63,303 bases of DNA from contig JAVCCG010000035.1 in the NCBI GenBank assembly GCA_030765605.1, forward strand, positions 1-63,303, in the 5' to 3' direction. Below, piece by piece: positions 36,260 through 44,996 of this stretch (positions are counted from its first letter, which is position 1; each line of letters starts with the position of its first letter). Under the pieces are notes generated by a model. It had not been told where the DNA came from. It ran no database searches and worked only from the letters and a program-made list of their open reading frames with translations. The position numbers and the translations under genes are program-made. The stretch comes from Candidatus Alcyoniella australis. Lineage in GTDB: Bacteria > Lernaellota > Lernaellaia > JAVCCG01 > Alcyoniellaceae.

Positions 36260-37762
36260 ATGGACATCGAACCGACCTACAAGAACGTCATCGAACAATA
36301 CGCCAAGATCTCTAGGCTGCAGGGCGCCACGGCGATCCTGCACTGGGACCACATGGTCAACCTGCCTCCCAAGGGCGTTGCCAAACGCGGCGAGCAGCTG
36401 GCCATCCTCGAGGGGTTGGTCCACGAGTGGGTCTGCTCACCGCGCTTTGTCGAGGGGATCAACCAGCTGCATGAGGTGCGGGACGAGCTTGATTTTGATC
36501 AACAGGCCAACGTGCGCGAGCTCAAACGCGAGGTCGACCGCGCGACCAAGGTTCCGCCGAACCTGGTCCAGGAATTGGCGCGGCACGGTACGATCAGTCA
36601 CCAGGCATGGGCCGAGGCGCGCAAGAACTCCGATTTCGCCGCGTTCGCCCCTTACCTGAAAAAGATGATCGAGCTGCGCAAGCAGGAGGCGGCCTGCCTG
36701 GGTTTCGCCGACCGTCCCTACGACGCATTGCTCGACCTGTTCGAACCGTACGCCGACGAGGCGAGCACCAAGGCGCTGCTCGATGATCTGCGCGGCCGGC
36801 TGGTGCCGTTCCTGCAAAAGATCTTGGCCAAACCCAAACACGACCTGGGCGTGATCGTGGGCAAGAACTATCCCATCGACAAACAACGCGAGTTCGGACT
36901 TAAGGTGATCAAGCAGTTCGGCTTCGACTTTGAGGGCGGACGCCAGGACATCAGCGTGCATCCGTTCTGCACCGGCTCACTGGGCGACGTGCGGATCACC
37001 ACGCGCTTTTACAAGGACGACCTGCGCCCCTCGCTGTTCGGCATGATGCACGAGGGCGGACACGCGCTCTACGAACAGGGAATCGATCCCGCGAACGTCG
37101 ATACTCCCTTGGGCGAATCGGTCTCTTTGGGCGTCCACGAGAGCCAGAGCCGGATGTGGGAGAACCTCGTGGGTCGCGGCCTGCCGCTGTGGAAGCACTT
37201 CTACGGCGACCTGCGTCAAACCTTTCCCGAGGCATTGAGCTCGGTGGGCCTCGATGAATTCTACAAGGCGATCAACGTTGTCGAGGGATCGCTGATTCGC
37301 GTCGAAGCGGACGAGGCGACCTACAACATGCACATCATCCTGCGCTTCGAGCTCGAGAGCGAGATGTTCAACGGCGGGATCGAGGTTGAGGATCTTCCGC
37401 AGGCCTGGAACTCCAAGATGAAGCAGTACCTCGATGTGGACGTGCCCGACGACGCTCAGGGCGTGTTGCAGGACGTGCATTGGTGCGAGGGTATGATGGG
37501 CTACTTCCCGACCTACACTTTGGGCAACCTCTACGCCTCGCAGCTGTTCGCCAAGGCCTCGCAGGATCTGGGCGACCTGGGCGAGATGTTCGCGCAAGGC
37601 GAGTTCAAGCCGCTGCTGGACTGGCTGCGCACCAACGTCCATAGCCAGGGCAAACGCTACGTCGCCTCGGAATTGGTAGAACGCGTCACGGGCAAACCGC
37701 CGAGCGCCGAGGACTTCATGAAATACCTCGAGACCAAGTTCGGCGCGCTGTACGATCTGTAG
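36260..37762 (+). CDS. Thermostable carboxypeptidase, family M32
   Basis: A 500-residue cytoplasmic metallocarboxypeptidase related to carboxypeptidase Taq. It removes C-terminal residues with broad specificity (not Pro). Seen: ATAILHWDHMVNLP at the N-terminus, the zinc motif HEGGHALYEQG (His264, Glu265, His268) and the downstream HESQSRMWENLVGR segment that supplies the third ligand (Glu) and family signature. Further motifs include RVEADEATYNMHIILRFE. Length is typical. Single-gene unit between a promoter and a terminator. No signal peptide, unlike most of its neighbours. Confidence 0.95.
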   Translation: MDIEPTYKNVIEQYAKISRLQGATAILHWDHMVNLPPKGVAKRGEQLAILEGLVHEWVCSPRFVEGINQLHEVRDELDFDQQANVRELKREVDRATKVPPNLVQELARHGTISHQAWAEARKNSDFAAFAPYLKKMIELRKQEAACLGFADRPYDALLDLFEPYADEASTKALLDDLRGRLVPFLQKILAKPKHDLGVIVGKNYPIDKQREFGLKVIKQFGFDFEGGRQDISVHPFCTGSLGDVRITTRFYKDDLRPSLFGMMHEGGHALYEQGIDPANVDTPLGESVSLGVHESQSRMWENLVGRGLPLWKHFYGDLRQTFPEALSSVGLDEFYKAINVVEGSLIRVEADEATYNMHIILRFELESEMFNGGIEVEDLPQAWNSKMKQYLDVDVPDDAQGVLQDVHWCEGMMGYFPTYTLGNLYASQLFAKASQDLGDLGEMFAQGEFKPLLDWLRTNVHSQGKRYVASELVERVTGKPPSAEDFMKYLETKFGALYDL

Positions 37763-37789
37763 CCCGAATCATTCACGGAGCTTCTACTG

Positions 37790-37821
37790 CGGCGCGGCCG
37801 ATGGTCGCGCCGTTTTCTTTT
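37790..37821 (+). terminator. Rho-independent terminator of the carboxypeptidase gene
   Basis: CGGCGCG (37790-37796) pairs with CGCGCCG (37806-37812), followed by TTTTCTTTTTT. Confidence 0.85.
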
Positions 37822-37824
37822 TTG

Positions 37825-39753
37825 CTAAAACGATGACTGCAGCGTGAGAAACACGCTGCGTCCGGGCAACGGCAGTCCGCGCACGTCGACCATCCGATCA
37901 TCGGATAGGTTTTTAACCTCGGCGCCAATGCGGAAGTGTTCGCCCGCGCGCACGATCAATCCGGCGTTGAGCACCTGGCGCGGTTCGAGCAGCTTGGTGT
38001 TGGCTCGGGTAACATAATTGCCGCTGATAAATCGGTACTCGGCGAACAGCGTGCACGGCTCGATCAGCAGTTCAACCTTTCCCGCTGCCTTGTGTCGCGG
38101 CCGTCCCGGAATCTGATTGCCGCGGCGGTTGGGTTCGTCCGTGTCGTCGATGGCATCGGTGTAGGTGTATGCCGCGGAGAGCGCCAGGCAGTCCACCGGC
38201 CGCAGGGCCGCCCTGCCCTCGTACCCGCTGATGATCGCCCGACCGATGTTGAACGGCTTGTAGCGAAAACCCGAGAGCAGCAGGTACTCGATCAGATCGT
38301 CGATCTCCGAGCGGAAGTAGACCGCCTCGGCGTTGAAAATCCGAGTGTTGAACTGCACCCCGCCGTCCATGCTCCAGGCGCGTTCTGGCTTGAGCTGCGG
38401 GTTGCCGACCACGAAACCCTGATTGAAATACAGCTCGTAGAAATTCGGCGCGCGAAAACTGCGCCCGGCGTTGGCCTTGATCGTCAACCACGACAACGGC
38501 TTGAGCGCCATGCCGAGCTTGGGCGACCATTGGTCGCCCGCTTCGCTGGCCGAGTCGTAGCGCACGGCAGGCACCACGGTCAGCAGCTCGCCCCAGAGCA
38601 TGATCTGATCGCGCAAGGCAGCTGACCAGGTTGTTCGCTGTGGGTCGTCGAACTGCTCGTCGCGCAAAATATCCAGGCGGTATTGTCCGCTGAGCAGCCA
38701 AATCTGGTGCGCGCCCCAAACGTATTGCAGGGCCTGCCTGACCTCGGGCGCGTACTGCCGTTGGTGCGAGTCGATGGCAACACCAGTGCCCTCGCCCGCC
38801 TGATCGCCATAGCTCTGGTCGGCAAAGATCAGCGAGCCGCCGCTGGTGAGAGTCAGGCCGGGCAGCACTTCGGCCAGCGCCGACTTGACGGTCAGCATTT
38901 CGCGCAGCTGCTCGGAATAGGCGTGAGGCGTGGGAAAGGTCACCAGACCGGGCATGCCGCGCCGCGAGCTGACCAACTCGTTTTGCACTGAAACGTCCAG
39001 CATCTTGGTCGCTGCGAATCCGGCCTTAATCAACAGCCCGCGGCTGTCAAACCCGTTGTTGCGGCGCACGTCCCTGCGATCGTCCGAGTCGTCAAGCTCA
39101 GTGCCGTTGTTGCTGACAAATGGAAACGCGCCCGACGAGTGCAAATAGCCGATCGAGGCCAGATAGCTCCATTTCTTGAGCTGCGCGCTACGCGCCGCTG
39201 ACAGTCGCAACGTATCGAACGAGCCGTAGCTGACGCCTAAAGTATTGGCCTCGCCCGTACCGGCCTTGCGCGTGACGATGTTGACCACGCCGCCCACAGC
39301 GCCCTCGCCGTAGAGCGCGGACTCGCCGCCGCGCAGCACCTCGATGCGTTGGATGTGTTCGGCCGGGATCGAGCTGAAGTCCACTCCGCCGCCGCTGGCC
39401 GGGTTGACCCGCACGCCGTCGATCAAGACTACGACTTGGTCCGCGCTGGTCCCCCGGATCGAGATCGTCGAGAGCTGGCCCAGGCCGCCGAAGTCGCGCA
39501 TGTGAACGCCCACGGCCGAGGAGAGCATCTCCTCGGTGGTCGCCATGCGACCGGCATAGCTCTTGGCATCGATCACCTGCACGAACGCCGGAGGATCCTC
39601 CACCGATTCGTTGAGCGCCTCGGCGCTGACAACCAGCTCGGGCAGCGTGTAGCCTGGCGGCTGTTCGTCCGCATCCTCTTCAGCGCGCAGCGGCGCACAG
39701 ACCAGCAACACGGCCCACAGCGCCGCTGCAAGTATCAGCTCTCTTTGTCTCAA
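37825..39753 (-). CDS. TonB-dependent outer-membrane receptor, BtuB-like (cobalamin)
   Basis: A 642-residue receptor. Signal peptide 1-24, a TonB-box-like ELVVSAEAL near 39-47, plug domain about 50-165 (FVQVIDAKSYAGRM, STISIRGTSADQVVVLIDGV, ALYGEGAVGGVVNIVTRKA) and a 22-strand-type barrel ending in FLTLQSSF with terminal Phe, as expected for BAM recognition. It starts with TTG (39753-39751), overlapping the previous stop as TTGA; no ATG preserves the signal peptide. It is the last gene of an operon headed by a cobalamin riboswitch, so cobalamin or a corrinoid is the probable cargo. By size and plug sequence it is close to BtuB. Confidence 0.9.
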   Translation of the reverse strand: MRQRELILAAALWAVLLVCAPLRAEEDADEQPPGYTLPELVVSAEALNESVEDPPAFVQVIDAKSYAGRMATTEEMLSSAVGVHMRDFGGLGQLSTISIRGTSADQVVVLIDGVRVNPASGGGVDFSSIPAEHIQRIEVLRGGESALYGEGAVGGVVNIVTRKAGTGEANTLGVSYGSFDTLRLSAARSAQLKKWSYLASIGYLHSSGAFPFVSNNGTELDDSDDRRDVRRNNGFDSRGLLIKAGFAATKMLDVSVQNELVSSRRGMPGLVTFPTPHAYSEQLREMLTVKSALAEVLPGLTLTSGGSLIFADQSYGDQAGEGTGVAIDSHQRQYAPEVRQALQYVWGAHQIWLLSGQYRLDILRDEQFDDPQRTTWSAALRDQIMLWGELLTVVPAVRYDSASEAGDQWSPKLGMALKPLSWLTIKANAGRSFRAPNFYELYFNQGFVVGNPQLKPERAWSMDGGVQFNTRIFNAEAVYFRSEIDDLIEYLLLSGFRYKPFNIGRAIISGYEGRAALRPVDCLALSAAYTYTDAIDDTDEPNRRGNQIPGRPRHKAAGKVELLIEPCTLFAEYRFISGNYVTRANTKLLEPRQVLNAGLIVRAGEHFRIGAEVKNLSDDRMVDVRGLPLPGRSVFLTLQSSF

Positions 39754-40904
39754 TCGATTACCGTCAGGGTGTCCGGTCCGTCGTTGACCACAAAACTCTC
39801 GACCTTCTCGCCGCTAAGCGGATCGATGGCGAACAGCCGGTCGTGGTTGAATTCCGTGACCCACAGCAGACCGTCGGGCGACAGGGTCAGGCCGCTGATC
39901 ATGCTCAAGCCCAGAGGATCGTCCTGGTCGCGTAAATCGACTTGATACACTTGTTCGCCGCTCTCCAGGTCGATTGCCGTGAGCACGCCGTTGCGTGCAT
40001 TGCCCAACCAACCCAGCCCCTGCTCGTCGATCAACATCTCGATCGGCGCGCCGTTGACCTCAAAGTCGCGCACCAGCTCGAGGGTCTGCGGATCGATCGC
40101 CTCAACGCGGCCGTTGCCAACGAAACCGTCCTGTTGATCGTAGTCGCCCGCGCTGACCGCCCACAGCAATCCGCGCTGCAAATCCTCGACCAGTCCGACC
40201 GTATCGCTTCCCGTGAGGGTCAGATCCGCAGTCTGGTTGCGCTCAGCGCGATCGATGACGATCACCACTCCCGGCCCGTTGGCTGTGAAATCGCCGTCAA
40301 GGTTGGGCAGCGCCACGAACACCCGCTGGTCGACAACGAGCAGGCCGCTGTGACGAGCCCAGCCCTCGTCGCCGGGCAGCTGAAATTCCTCGGGTAGCGC
40401 GATGCGCGCCAGCTCGCGATCTTCAGCATTGATCCCGGTCGACAGGTCGTAGAGCGATACGTCCTGTTCCATGAAGTTGGCGATCCAGGCCAGACCCTGC
40501 GAATCGAAGTCCATTGCTATCGGGTTGCTGCCCGATCCGACCGATATCTCACGCTGTACTTGCAGCTCGCCCTGGTCGTAGACCACCACCGAGTTGGACA
40601 GCGAGCACAGCGCGTACAGTTCGCCGCTGTGCAGCAGCGTCTGCGTGATCGATTGGCCCGTGGCGCGAACGTCGTCGAGCAGCACGTACTCTCCAGGGCC
40701 CTCGACCTTGAGCACCGAGAGCGTCTCGCTCAGACCGCCGCCGATTACCAAGGCGTACGGATAGGGCGCATCGTCATCGTCGTTCAGGTCAATCGGCTGA
40801 TCTTCATCGACCGCAGGATCCTCGCAGCCCGCTAAAACCAAAATCAGCATGCAGCAAAGCAGCGATGTTAATACCTTCGAAAGTTCGTTCTGTCGACGGG
40901 ACAT
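39750..40904 (-). CDS. Beta-propeller surface lipoprotein of the B12 operon (BtuG-like role)
   Basis: About 384 residues from the ATG at 40904 (a TTG two codons earlier is possible). The lipobox is VLAGC, followed by a short acidic spacer (DLNDDDD). The rest is built from repeated four-stranded blades of the YncE/NHL type: IAMDFDSQGLAWIANF, PIEMLIDEQGLGWLGNARNG, SGLTLSPDGLLWVTEFNHD. In Bacteroidetes the propeller lipoprotein BtuG captures cobalamin on the surface and caps BtuB. The propeller fold, lipid anchor, riboswitch control and adjacency to a BtuB-like receptor suggest the same job here; no sequence identity with BtuG is claimed. It ends overlapping the receptor start. Confidence 0.8.
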   Translation of the reverse strand: MSRRQNELSKVLTSLLCCMLILVLAGCEDPAVDEDQPIDLNDDDDAPYPYALVIGGGLSETLSVLKVEGPGEYVLLDDVRATGQSITQTLLHSGELYALCSLSNSVVVYDQGELQVQREISVGSGSNPIAMDFDSQGLAWIANFMEQDVSLYDLSTGINAEDRELARIALPEEFQLPGDEGWARHSGLLVVDQRVFVALPNLDGDFTANGPGVVIVIDRAERNQTADLTLTGSDTVGLVEDLQRGLLWAVSAGDYDQQDGFVGNGRVEAIDPQTLELVRDFEVNGAPIEMLIDEQGLGWLGNARNGVLTAIDLESGEQVYQVDLRDQDDPLGLSMISGLTLSPDGLLWVTEFNHDRLFAIDPLSGEKVESFVVNDGPDTLTVID

Positions 40905-40906
40905 TT

Positions 40907-41809
40907 TCAACTACCGCAAGCCGCGTTATCGCTGCCCACGGCGGACTGATGATCGAGGTCATCGTCATCAGCGGAATCGTCGTCGTCAGCAACTTGGTCG
41001 TCATCTTCGTCATCGTCCGAGTCATCGTCGCTAGAGTCGTCGTCATCCGCAGCCGTACTGCCGTGCAAATATCCGATTGCCTCCAGATCGGTTCCGCCCG
41101 AGCCGTACGTGGGATACACGTCAAAGATCGGATTGTCCTGCGCATAACCCAACCGCGTTGCCGTATCGCTGTAATCGCCCGAGCCCGGAACGTCGACGAT
41201 CCGCACGAAGTTGATCCGCTGCAGGTCCACCTCACCGGAGAGCACCAGCGCGTCGCTCTGCAGATCCTCCAGGTCGAACCCCGTGCCCTCGGAAACGTCG
41301 TAGGCGTTGGCGTGTCGTCCGGCAAGGTTGAAGACATCGGTCGGATCGATCAGCCCGTAGGCGCCCACCGGCCCGTCGATCAGCGAGACGCAGGGGAAGC
41401 GCGCGAAGCTCTCGCCATCGGTGGAGACCTCGACGTACGACAGCTCGGCGAACAACAGACCGTCCGAGGTAAATCCGTTCTCAAAGACGACGATATCCGC
41501 TCCCTCGCCGTTGCTGATCAACCCATCGAAGGTCAGGGTGATCTCGCCGGGAGGCTCCGTGGATCCCTGCGCGCGTTCCCCAAGGGAGACGATGTCGATG
41601 TGCTTGCCCGTGGCCGGGCCCAGCGCCTTTTCCGGGTGTTGCCAGGCCAGGTCAACGCCATCGGCAGGCAGGTAGTCCAGGTATCCGCTGGCCCAACCGA
41701 GGATATGCGGATCGTCTTTATCGATGCCGGTTTGGTCGAACGGTCCCGCCGCAGAGACGATCGGGATCAACAACAACACAAGAATTGTAACTAGGCTTCC
41801 CGCACGCAT
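40907..41809 (-). CDS. Secreted cell-surface protein of the B12 operon, Asp-rich tail and terminal CGS
   Basis: From the ATG at 41809 (AGGAAA upstream), 300 residues: Sec signal peptide MRAGSLVTILVLLLIPIVSA, a beta-rich domain of about 230 residues (ALGPATG, GEITLTFDG, GADIVVFENGF, ELSYVEVSTDGESFARFP, INFVRIVDV), then an Asp/Ser tail of about 40 residues ending NAACGS. I recall proteins with the VFENGF and VEVSTDG motifs beside TonB receptors and YncE-type lipoproteins in B12-regulated loci. It is the first gene after the riboswitch. The terminal CG-X parallels two other secreted proteins here. A corrinoid-binding or receptor-assembly role is inference. Confidence 0.8.
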   Translation of the reverse strand: MRAGSLVTILVLLLIPIVSAAGPFDQTGIDKDDPHILGWASGYLDYLPADGVDLAWQHPEKALGPATGKHIDIVSLGERAQGSTEPPGEITLTFDGLISNGEGADIVVFENGFTSDGLLFAELSYVEVSTDGESFARFPCVSLIDGPVGAYGLIDPTDVFNLAGRHANAYDVSEGTGFDLEDLQSDALVLSGEVDLQRINFVRIVDVPGSGDYSDTATRLGYAQDNPIFDVYPTYGSGGTDLEAIGYLHGSTAADDDDSSDDDSDDDEDDDQVADDDDSADDDDLDHQSAVGSDNAACGS

Positions 41810-41921
41810 ATCGGTTTCCTTTCGCGCGTGCGAGACCGAGAGCGGAACGAAGGCTTTTTGTTTGATCTTGCTTGGCCGACGATCCACAACCGATCTCTTG
41901 TTCCTCGAGGATCATGGTTGT

Positions 41922-42071
41922 GCGGTGCGGCCAGGTTTCCTGGCTCTGGAGTCAAGCGCCCTGTCCCGCCTTCCCAGCGCCCTTGCGCCAGTGGCTTTCG
42001 GAACAGTGCATCCCCCATCACAGTGGCGGGTCCGCGCCGGTCTTTCACCGGCTTCCCTCGAACCGCACCGC
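41922..42071 (-). ncRNA. Cobalamin riboswitch
   Basis: Minus strand, about 150 bases. P1 is closed by a perfect 9-bp pairing, GCGGTGCGG (42071-42063) with CCGCACCGC (41930-41922). Inside are the conserved elements in order: GGGAAGCCGGTGAAAGACCG, then CGGACCCGCCACTGTGA, then a second GGGAAGG helix region, then the B12 box GAGCCAGGAAACCTGGC (41946-41930). This is the class-I AdoCbl-type core. The following 110 bases up to the ATG at 41809 hold a possible hairpin (ACAACC with GGTTGT) and a CCTTCG segment that could pair with CGAAAGG at the ribosome-binding site; no U-tract terminator is present, so control is probably at translation. The 85-codon frame across this RNA is not a gene. Confidence 0.95.
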
Positions 42072-42084
42072 ATAAGTTGTATCT

Positions 42085-42112
42085 AGTCTATAACGACGCT
42101 ACCTGAAGTCAA
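42085..42112 (-). promoter_or_regulatory. Promoter of the cobalamin-uptake operon
   Basis: Minus-strand TTGACT (42112-42107) and TAGACT (42090-42085) with a 16-base spacer. The predicted start near 42078 is a few bases before P1 of the riboswitch. Confidence 0.6.
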
Positions 42113-42121
42113 GCCGCCGGA

Positions 42122-43642
42122 TCAGCAGCCGCAGCCGTCAGCATCGTCGTCATCGTCATCGCCGCTCTGATCGTCGTCGTCCGACGAGTCGTCGTCATCG
42201 TCGTCGCCGGAACCCTCGAGCACTTCGAGCTGCTGCACCAGCTGAGCAGTCTGTTCGTCGGAATCGGTCACGATCAGCGCCACACTGTAGGTGCCTGGCT
42301 CGTTGTAGATATGTTCGGGTATGACCCCCTCACCCGCAGTCCCGTCGCCGAATTGCCAGGAGTAGTTGGCCAGCTCATCACAGGGATCAAAGCTATCCGA
42401 GCCGTCGAAGCGCACTGTCTGGCCCGTAGTCGCAGGCAGCGGATCGATGGTGAATGCCGCCGTGGGCTTGCCGATGCCGGGTTTAAAAATTTCATATGTT
42501 TCCCAGGTGACCTCCGTGGCGCCGATCATCGTGAACCGTGCGCGGTCGAAGTCCACCTCGACCAGCAACACGTGCATCATCCCCAGGAACTTATCGGTGA
42601 ACCAGGCCATCCCGCCGATCGGGTTGACAAAGGCGCCGGCGCCGCCGGAAACGAAGTAGACCGTGCCCTCGCTCTGCTCCACCTGATGGTCGTTGTAGAT
42701 CGGCACGGTGCGCTCGTACATGTGATCGTGAGATCCGAAGGCCGCGTCAATGTGGTACTGGTCGAACAGCGGAACGAGGTACTGCTGCACCTCGGGTTCC
42801 GAGCCGTGGGTCGTGCCCGAGGAGTATGCCGGACGGTGGAAGAAGGCGAATTTCCACAGTGCGTCACTGCCGCCGAGCTGATCGTGCATCCAGGACTGCT
42901 GAGTGAGGTATTGCGCTGCGCCGTGCTCAGTGTCCAGCGCCAGGAACAGCGCGTTGCCGTAGCGTAAGCTGTAGAAATCCTCGGTCGCGGTGCGGTCGTT
43001 GATTGGCAGGGCGTACTGGGGCAGATACTTCGATCCGCCGCGGTCCTCGTGGTTGCCCCATACCGGCATCAGCGGGCAGTACGCCATATCGCCCGGATCG
43101 AAGAAATCATCCCAGCCGTCCTGATTGTCTCCCTCTTTGATTGCGTCGCCGTTGAACAGCATGAAGTCCGGCGATTGGTCGGTGGCCACGTCGAGCAGCG
43201 TGGGCCACCAGATCGATACGCCATCGCCCACTGTCGAACGACTGTCGCCCAAAAGCACGAAGCTGTAGGATTGACACACGTCGTCCGGAAGTGGTGCGGT
43301 AACGATATTCTCAATGCCGCTGCTGTGACCTGCTCCGTCGCCCACGCGCACCTGATAGACCGTGTTCGGCTCGAGCCCCGTGGCCTCGGCCACGTGCAGA
43401 ATTCCGTGCCCTCCTGAATACGAATAACTATAACCCTCCACAGAGTCGGCCAGCTCGCCAATACCGTATTCCAGAACACTGCCTGTAACGCTCACATCGG
43501 TGCGCCACACAGCGGTGATGGAGGTTGACGGATCTTGCTGCCAGGAGAAATGCAGTTGATCCGGGTTCGACGACGGTCCTGCCAACACGGCCATTGGAAC
43601 CAAGCATATTGCACAGGCAGCCAGAAATCGTACGATTCGCAT
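42122..43642 (-). CDS. Secreted metallophosphatase with PKD domain, Asp-rich tail and terminal CGC
   Basis: About 506 residues from the ATG at 43642, which has GGAG 7 bases upstream. Signal peptide about 1-22 (ending AVLAG), purple-acid-phosphatase-like N-terminal domain (LHFSWQQDPSTSITAVWRTD, GLEPNTVYQVRV), and a calcineurin-type phosphoesterase with LLGDSRST, NGDAIKEG, WGNHEDRGG, FFHRPAY and GSHDHMYERT. A PKD domain follows at about 400-475 (FDGSDSFDPC, YSWQFGDG). The last 30 residues are Asp-rich, ending DADGCGC. The signal lacks a lipobox, so the terminal Cys motif rather than N-terminal lipid is the candidate anchor. Paralogous in plan to the lipoprotein at 31126, with the acidic spacer at the opposite end. 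Divergent from the 43788 gene. Confidence 0.86.
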   Translation of the reverse strand: MRIVRFLAACAICLVPMAVLAGPSSNPDQLHFSWQQDPSTSITAVWRTDVSVTGSVLEYGIGELADSVEGYSYSYSGGHGILHVAEATGLEPNTVYQVRVGDGAGHSSGIENIVTAPLPDDVCQSYSFVLLGDSRSTVGDGVSIWWPTLLDVATDQSPDFMLFNGDAIKEGDNQDGWDDFFDPGDMAYCPLMPVWGNHEDRGGSKYLPQYALPINDRTATEDFYSLRYGNALFLALDTEHGAAQYLTQQSWMHDQLGGSDALWKFAFFHRPAYSSGTTHGSEPEVQQYLVPLFDQYHIDAAFGSHDHMYERTVPIYNDHQVEQSEGTVYFVSGGAGAFVNPIGGMAWFTDKFLGMMHVLLVEVDFDRARFTMIGATEVTWETYEIFKPGIGKPTAAFTIDPLPATTGQTVRFDGSDSFDPCDELANYSWQFGDGTAGEGVIPEHIYNEPGTYSVALIVTDSDEQTAQLVQQLEVLEGSGDDDDDDSSDDDDQSGDDDDDDADGCGC

Positions 43643-43787
43643 TTTCATTCTCCGTGGAGGCCGATTTTTAACTATCCAATTGTGGAACACCTATGCCCTG
43701 ATTGCAAAGCGTTCTGCTCACAACCGATTGTCATCGCTTGAGCGTAAGATTTGTGAAACACGGCGTTCAATTGTTAAGATCCAGTCG

Positions 43788-44975
43788 ATGAAACGACTGT
43801 TGCTGATCGCGATTATCGGAGTGTGTTTCTTAGTACTCTGCGCCTGCGACAAGCACGGCGAGGTCAAGGTCGGTTCCGGCGAGCTCGCGCTGTCCGATCC
43901 CCAACCCAGCGTAAGCCCGCCATGTGCAAGAGCGGTGGTCACCTCGGGTTTGGGCTACGGTTGGGAGCGCCTCAACCACCGGCTGAGCCTGTGGCGGATC
44001 ACCCCGGAGTTTGGCGGCCTGTGTCCGCCGAAGGTGCCGGACGACGCGTCGCTGGGTATGGCCGTTGTCGGCGGCAGTTTCACCACGGGCACGCTTTTTC
44101 GCGACAACCCCTGGTTTGATTACGATTACTTCAGCGTGGACTCGCCGCAGGTTCGCTTCATTCCCGGACGCGCCGTGTTGTACGTCACCGGCCCGGAGTT
44201 CATCACCGAAGAACAGCTGCAAATTCAGCTGCCAGACCTGGGTGAATTCGTACCGAGCACAGCCGTTGCGCTGGTCCAGGGCATGGAGATCTACACCGGC
44301 GTCGAGCAATCCGATCCGGAGTTCCCCGCTGATTACGACCCGGCACTGGGCTATACATCCAAAGGGCTTGGTATACGCCTAAGTCGACCTGAGCTTACAA
44401 ACGGACGCGCGACGTTCGATGTTCGGGTTCGCTGCCAGGCAGCGGTGGCTGATCGCGACGACATGAACGCGGCGGTCCCGCATTCGACAACCCGGATGGT
44501 GGTCGATTACCTGCTGGTACTGATCGATCAGGGTGCGGCAATCGAGCAGTCCCACGGCTACACCCTGCATTACGATAAACCCAAGCTACTTCGCGAGCAG
44601 CAGATCGACCATGCTACGGCCGAACAGCGTCGTGTGGAGTTGCAAGGAACGCCCGGGCTGCAAACCGCTTTCATCGGCCTGGCCGGATTCAACTGGAAAC
44701 TGTTCGAGGGGGCGCGCGGCGACTACCTGCGCGCTCTGAGCTGCCGGGCGCGTTTGGCACAGTACGATCCTGCCTCAGGCCTGGCCGTGGTCGACCTCGA
44801 CGGCTACGCCTCCCACGCGAGCATTATCGCCTACGAGTCGATGGTCAACGATTTCTCAGCCGATGTAGTACTGGTCCAACTCGCATCAGGAAGCGCCCTG
44901 CCCCAATCACTCAGCGGATCGTTCGAGGTCGGCAGCACACGCTTCGACTTGGCGTTAGGGCCTGAGAGCCAATAA
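43788..44975 (+). CDS. Lipoprotein of unknown function
   Basis: From the ATG at 43788 the product is 395 residues. The signal MKRLLLIAIIGVCFLVL ends in lipobox LCAC, with Asp after the Cys; in enterobacteria Asp at +2 retains lipoproteins in the inner membrane, but the rule may not hold here. The mature protein has no aspartate tract and no recognised domain; it alternates beta-like segments (GMAVVGGSFTTGTLF, RFIPGRAVLYVTGPEF) and ends in DLALGPESQ. Frames beginning upstream at 43680 are hydrophilic and unsupported. It converges on the glycosidase-like gene with 21 bases between stops. Confidence 0.7.
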   Translation: MKRLLLIAIIGVCFLVLCACDKHGEVKVGSGELALSDPQPSVSPPCARAVVTSGLGYGWERLNHRLSLWRITPEFGGLCPPKVPDDASLGMAVVGGSFTTGTLFRDNPWFDYDYFSVDSPQVRFIPGRAVLYVTGPEFITEEQLQIQLPDLGEFVPSTAVALVQGMEIYTGVEQSDPEFPADYDPALGYTSKGLGIRLSRPELTNGRATFDVRVRCQAAVADRDDMNAAVPHSTTRMVVDYLLVLIDQGAAIEQSHGYTLHYDKPKLLREQQIDHATAEQRRVELQGTPGLQTAFIGLAGFNWKLFEGARGDYLRALSCRARLAQYDPASGLAVVDLDGYASHASIIAYESMVNDFSADVVLVQLASGSALPQSLSGSFEVGSTRFDLALGPESQ

Positions 44976-44996
44976 CGTGATCTTTCAAAATCGCGG

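Noticed and set aside
41791-42048. 85-codon minus-strand ORF upstream of the B12 operon
   Set aside because: It lies over the cobalamin riboswitch and its sequence follows RNA constraints, not a protein family.
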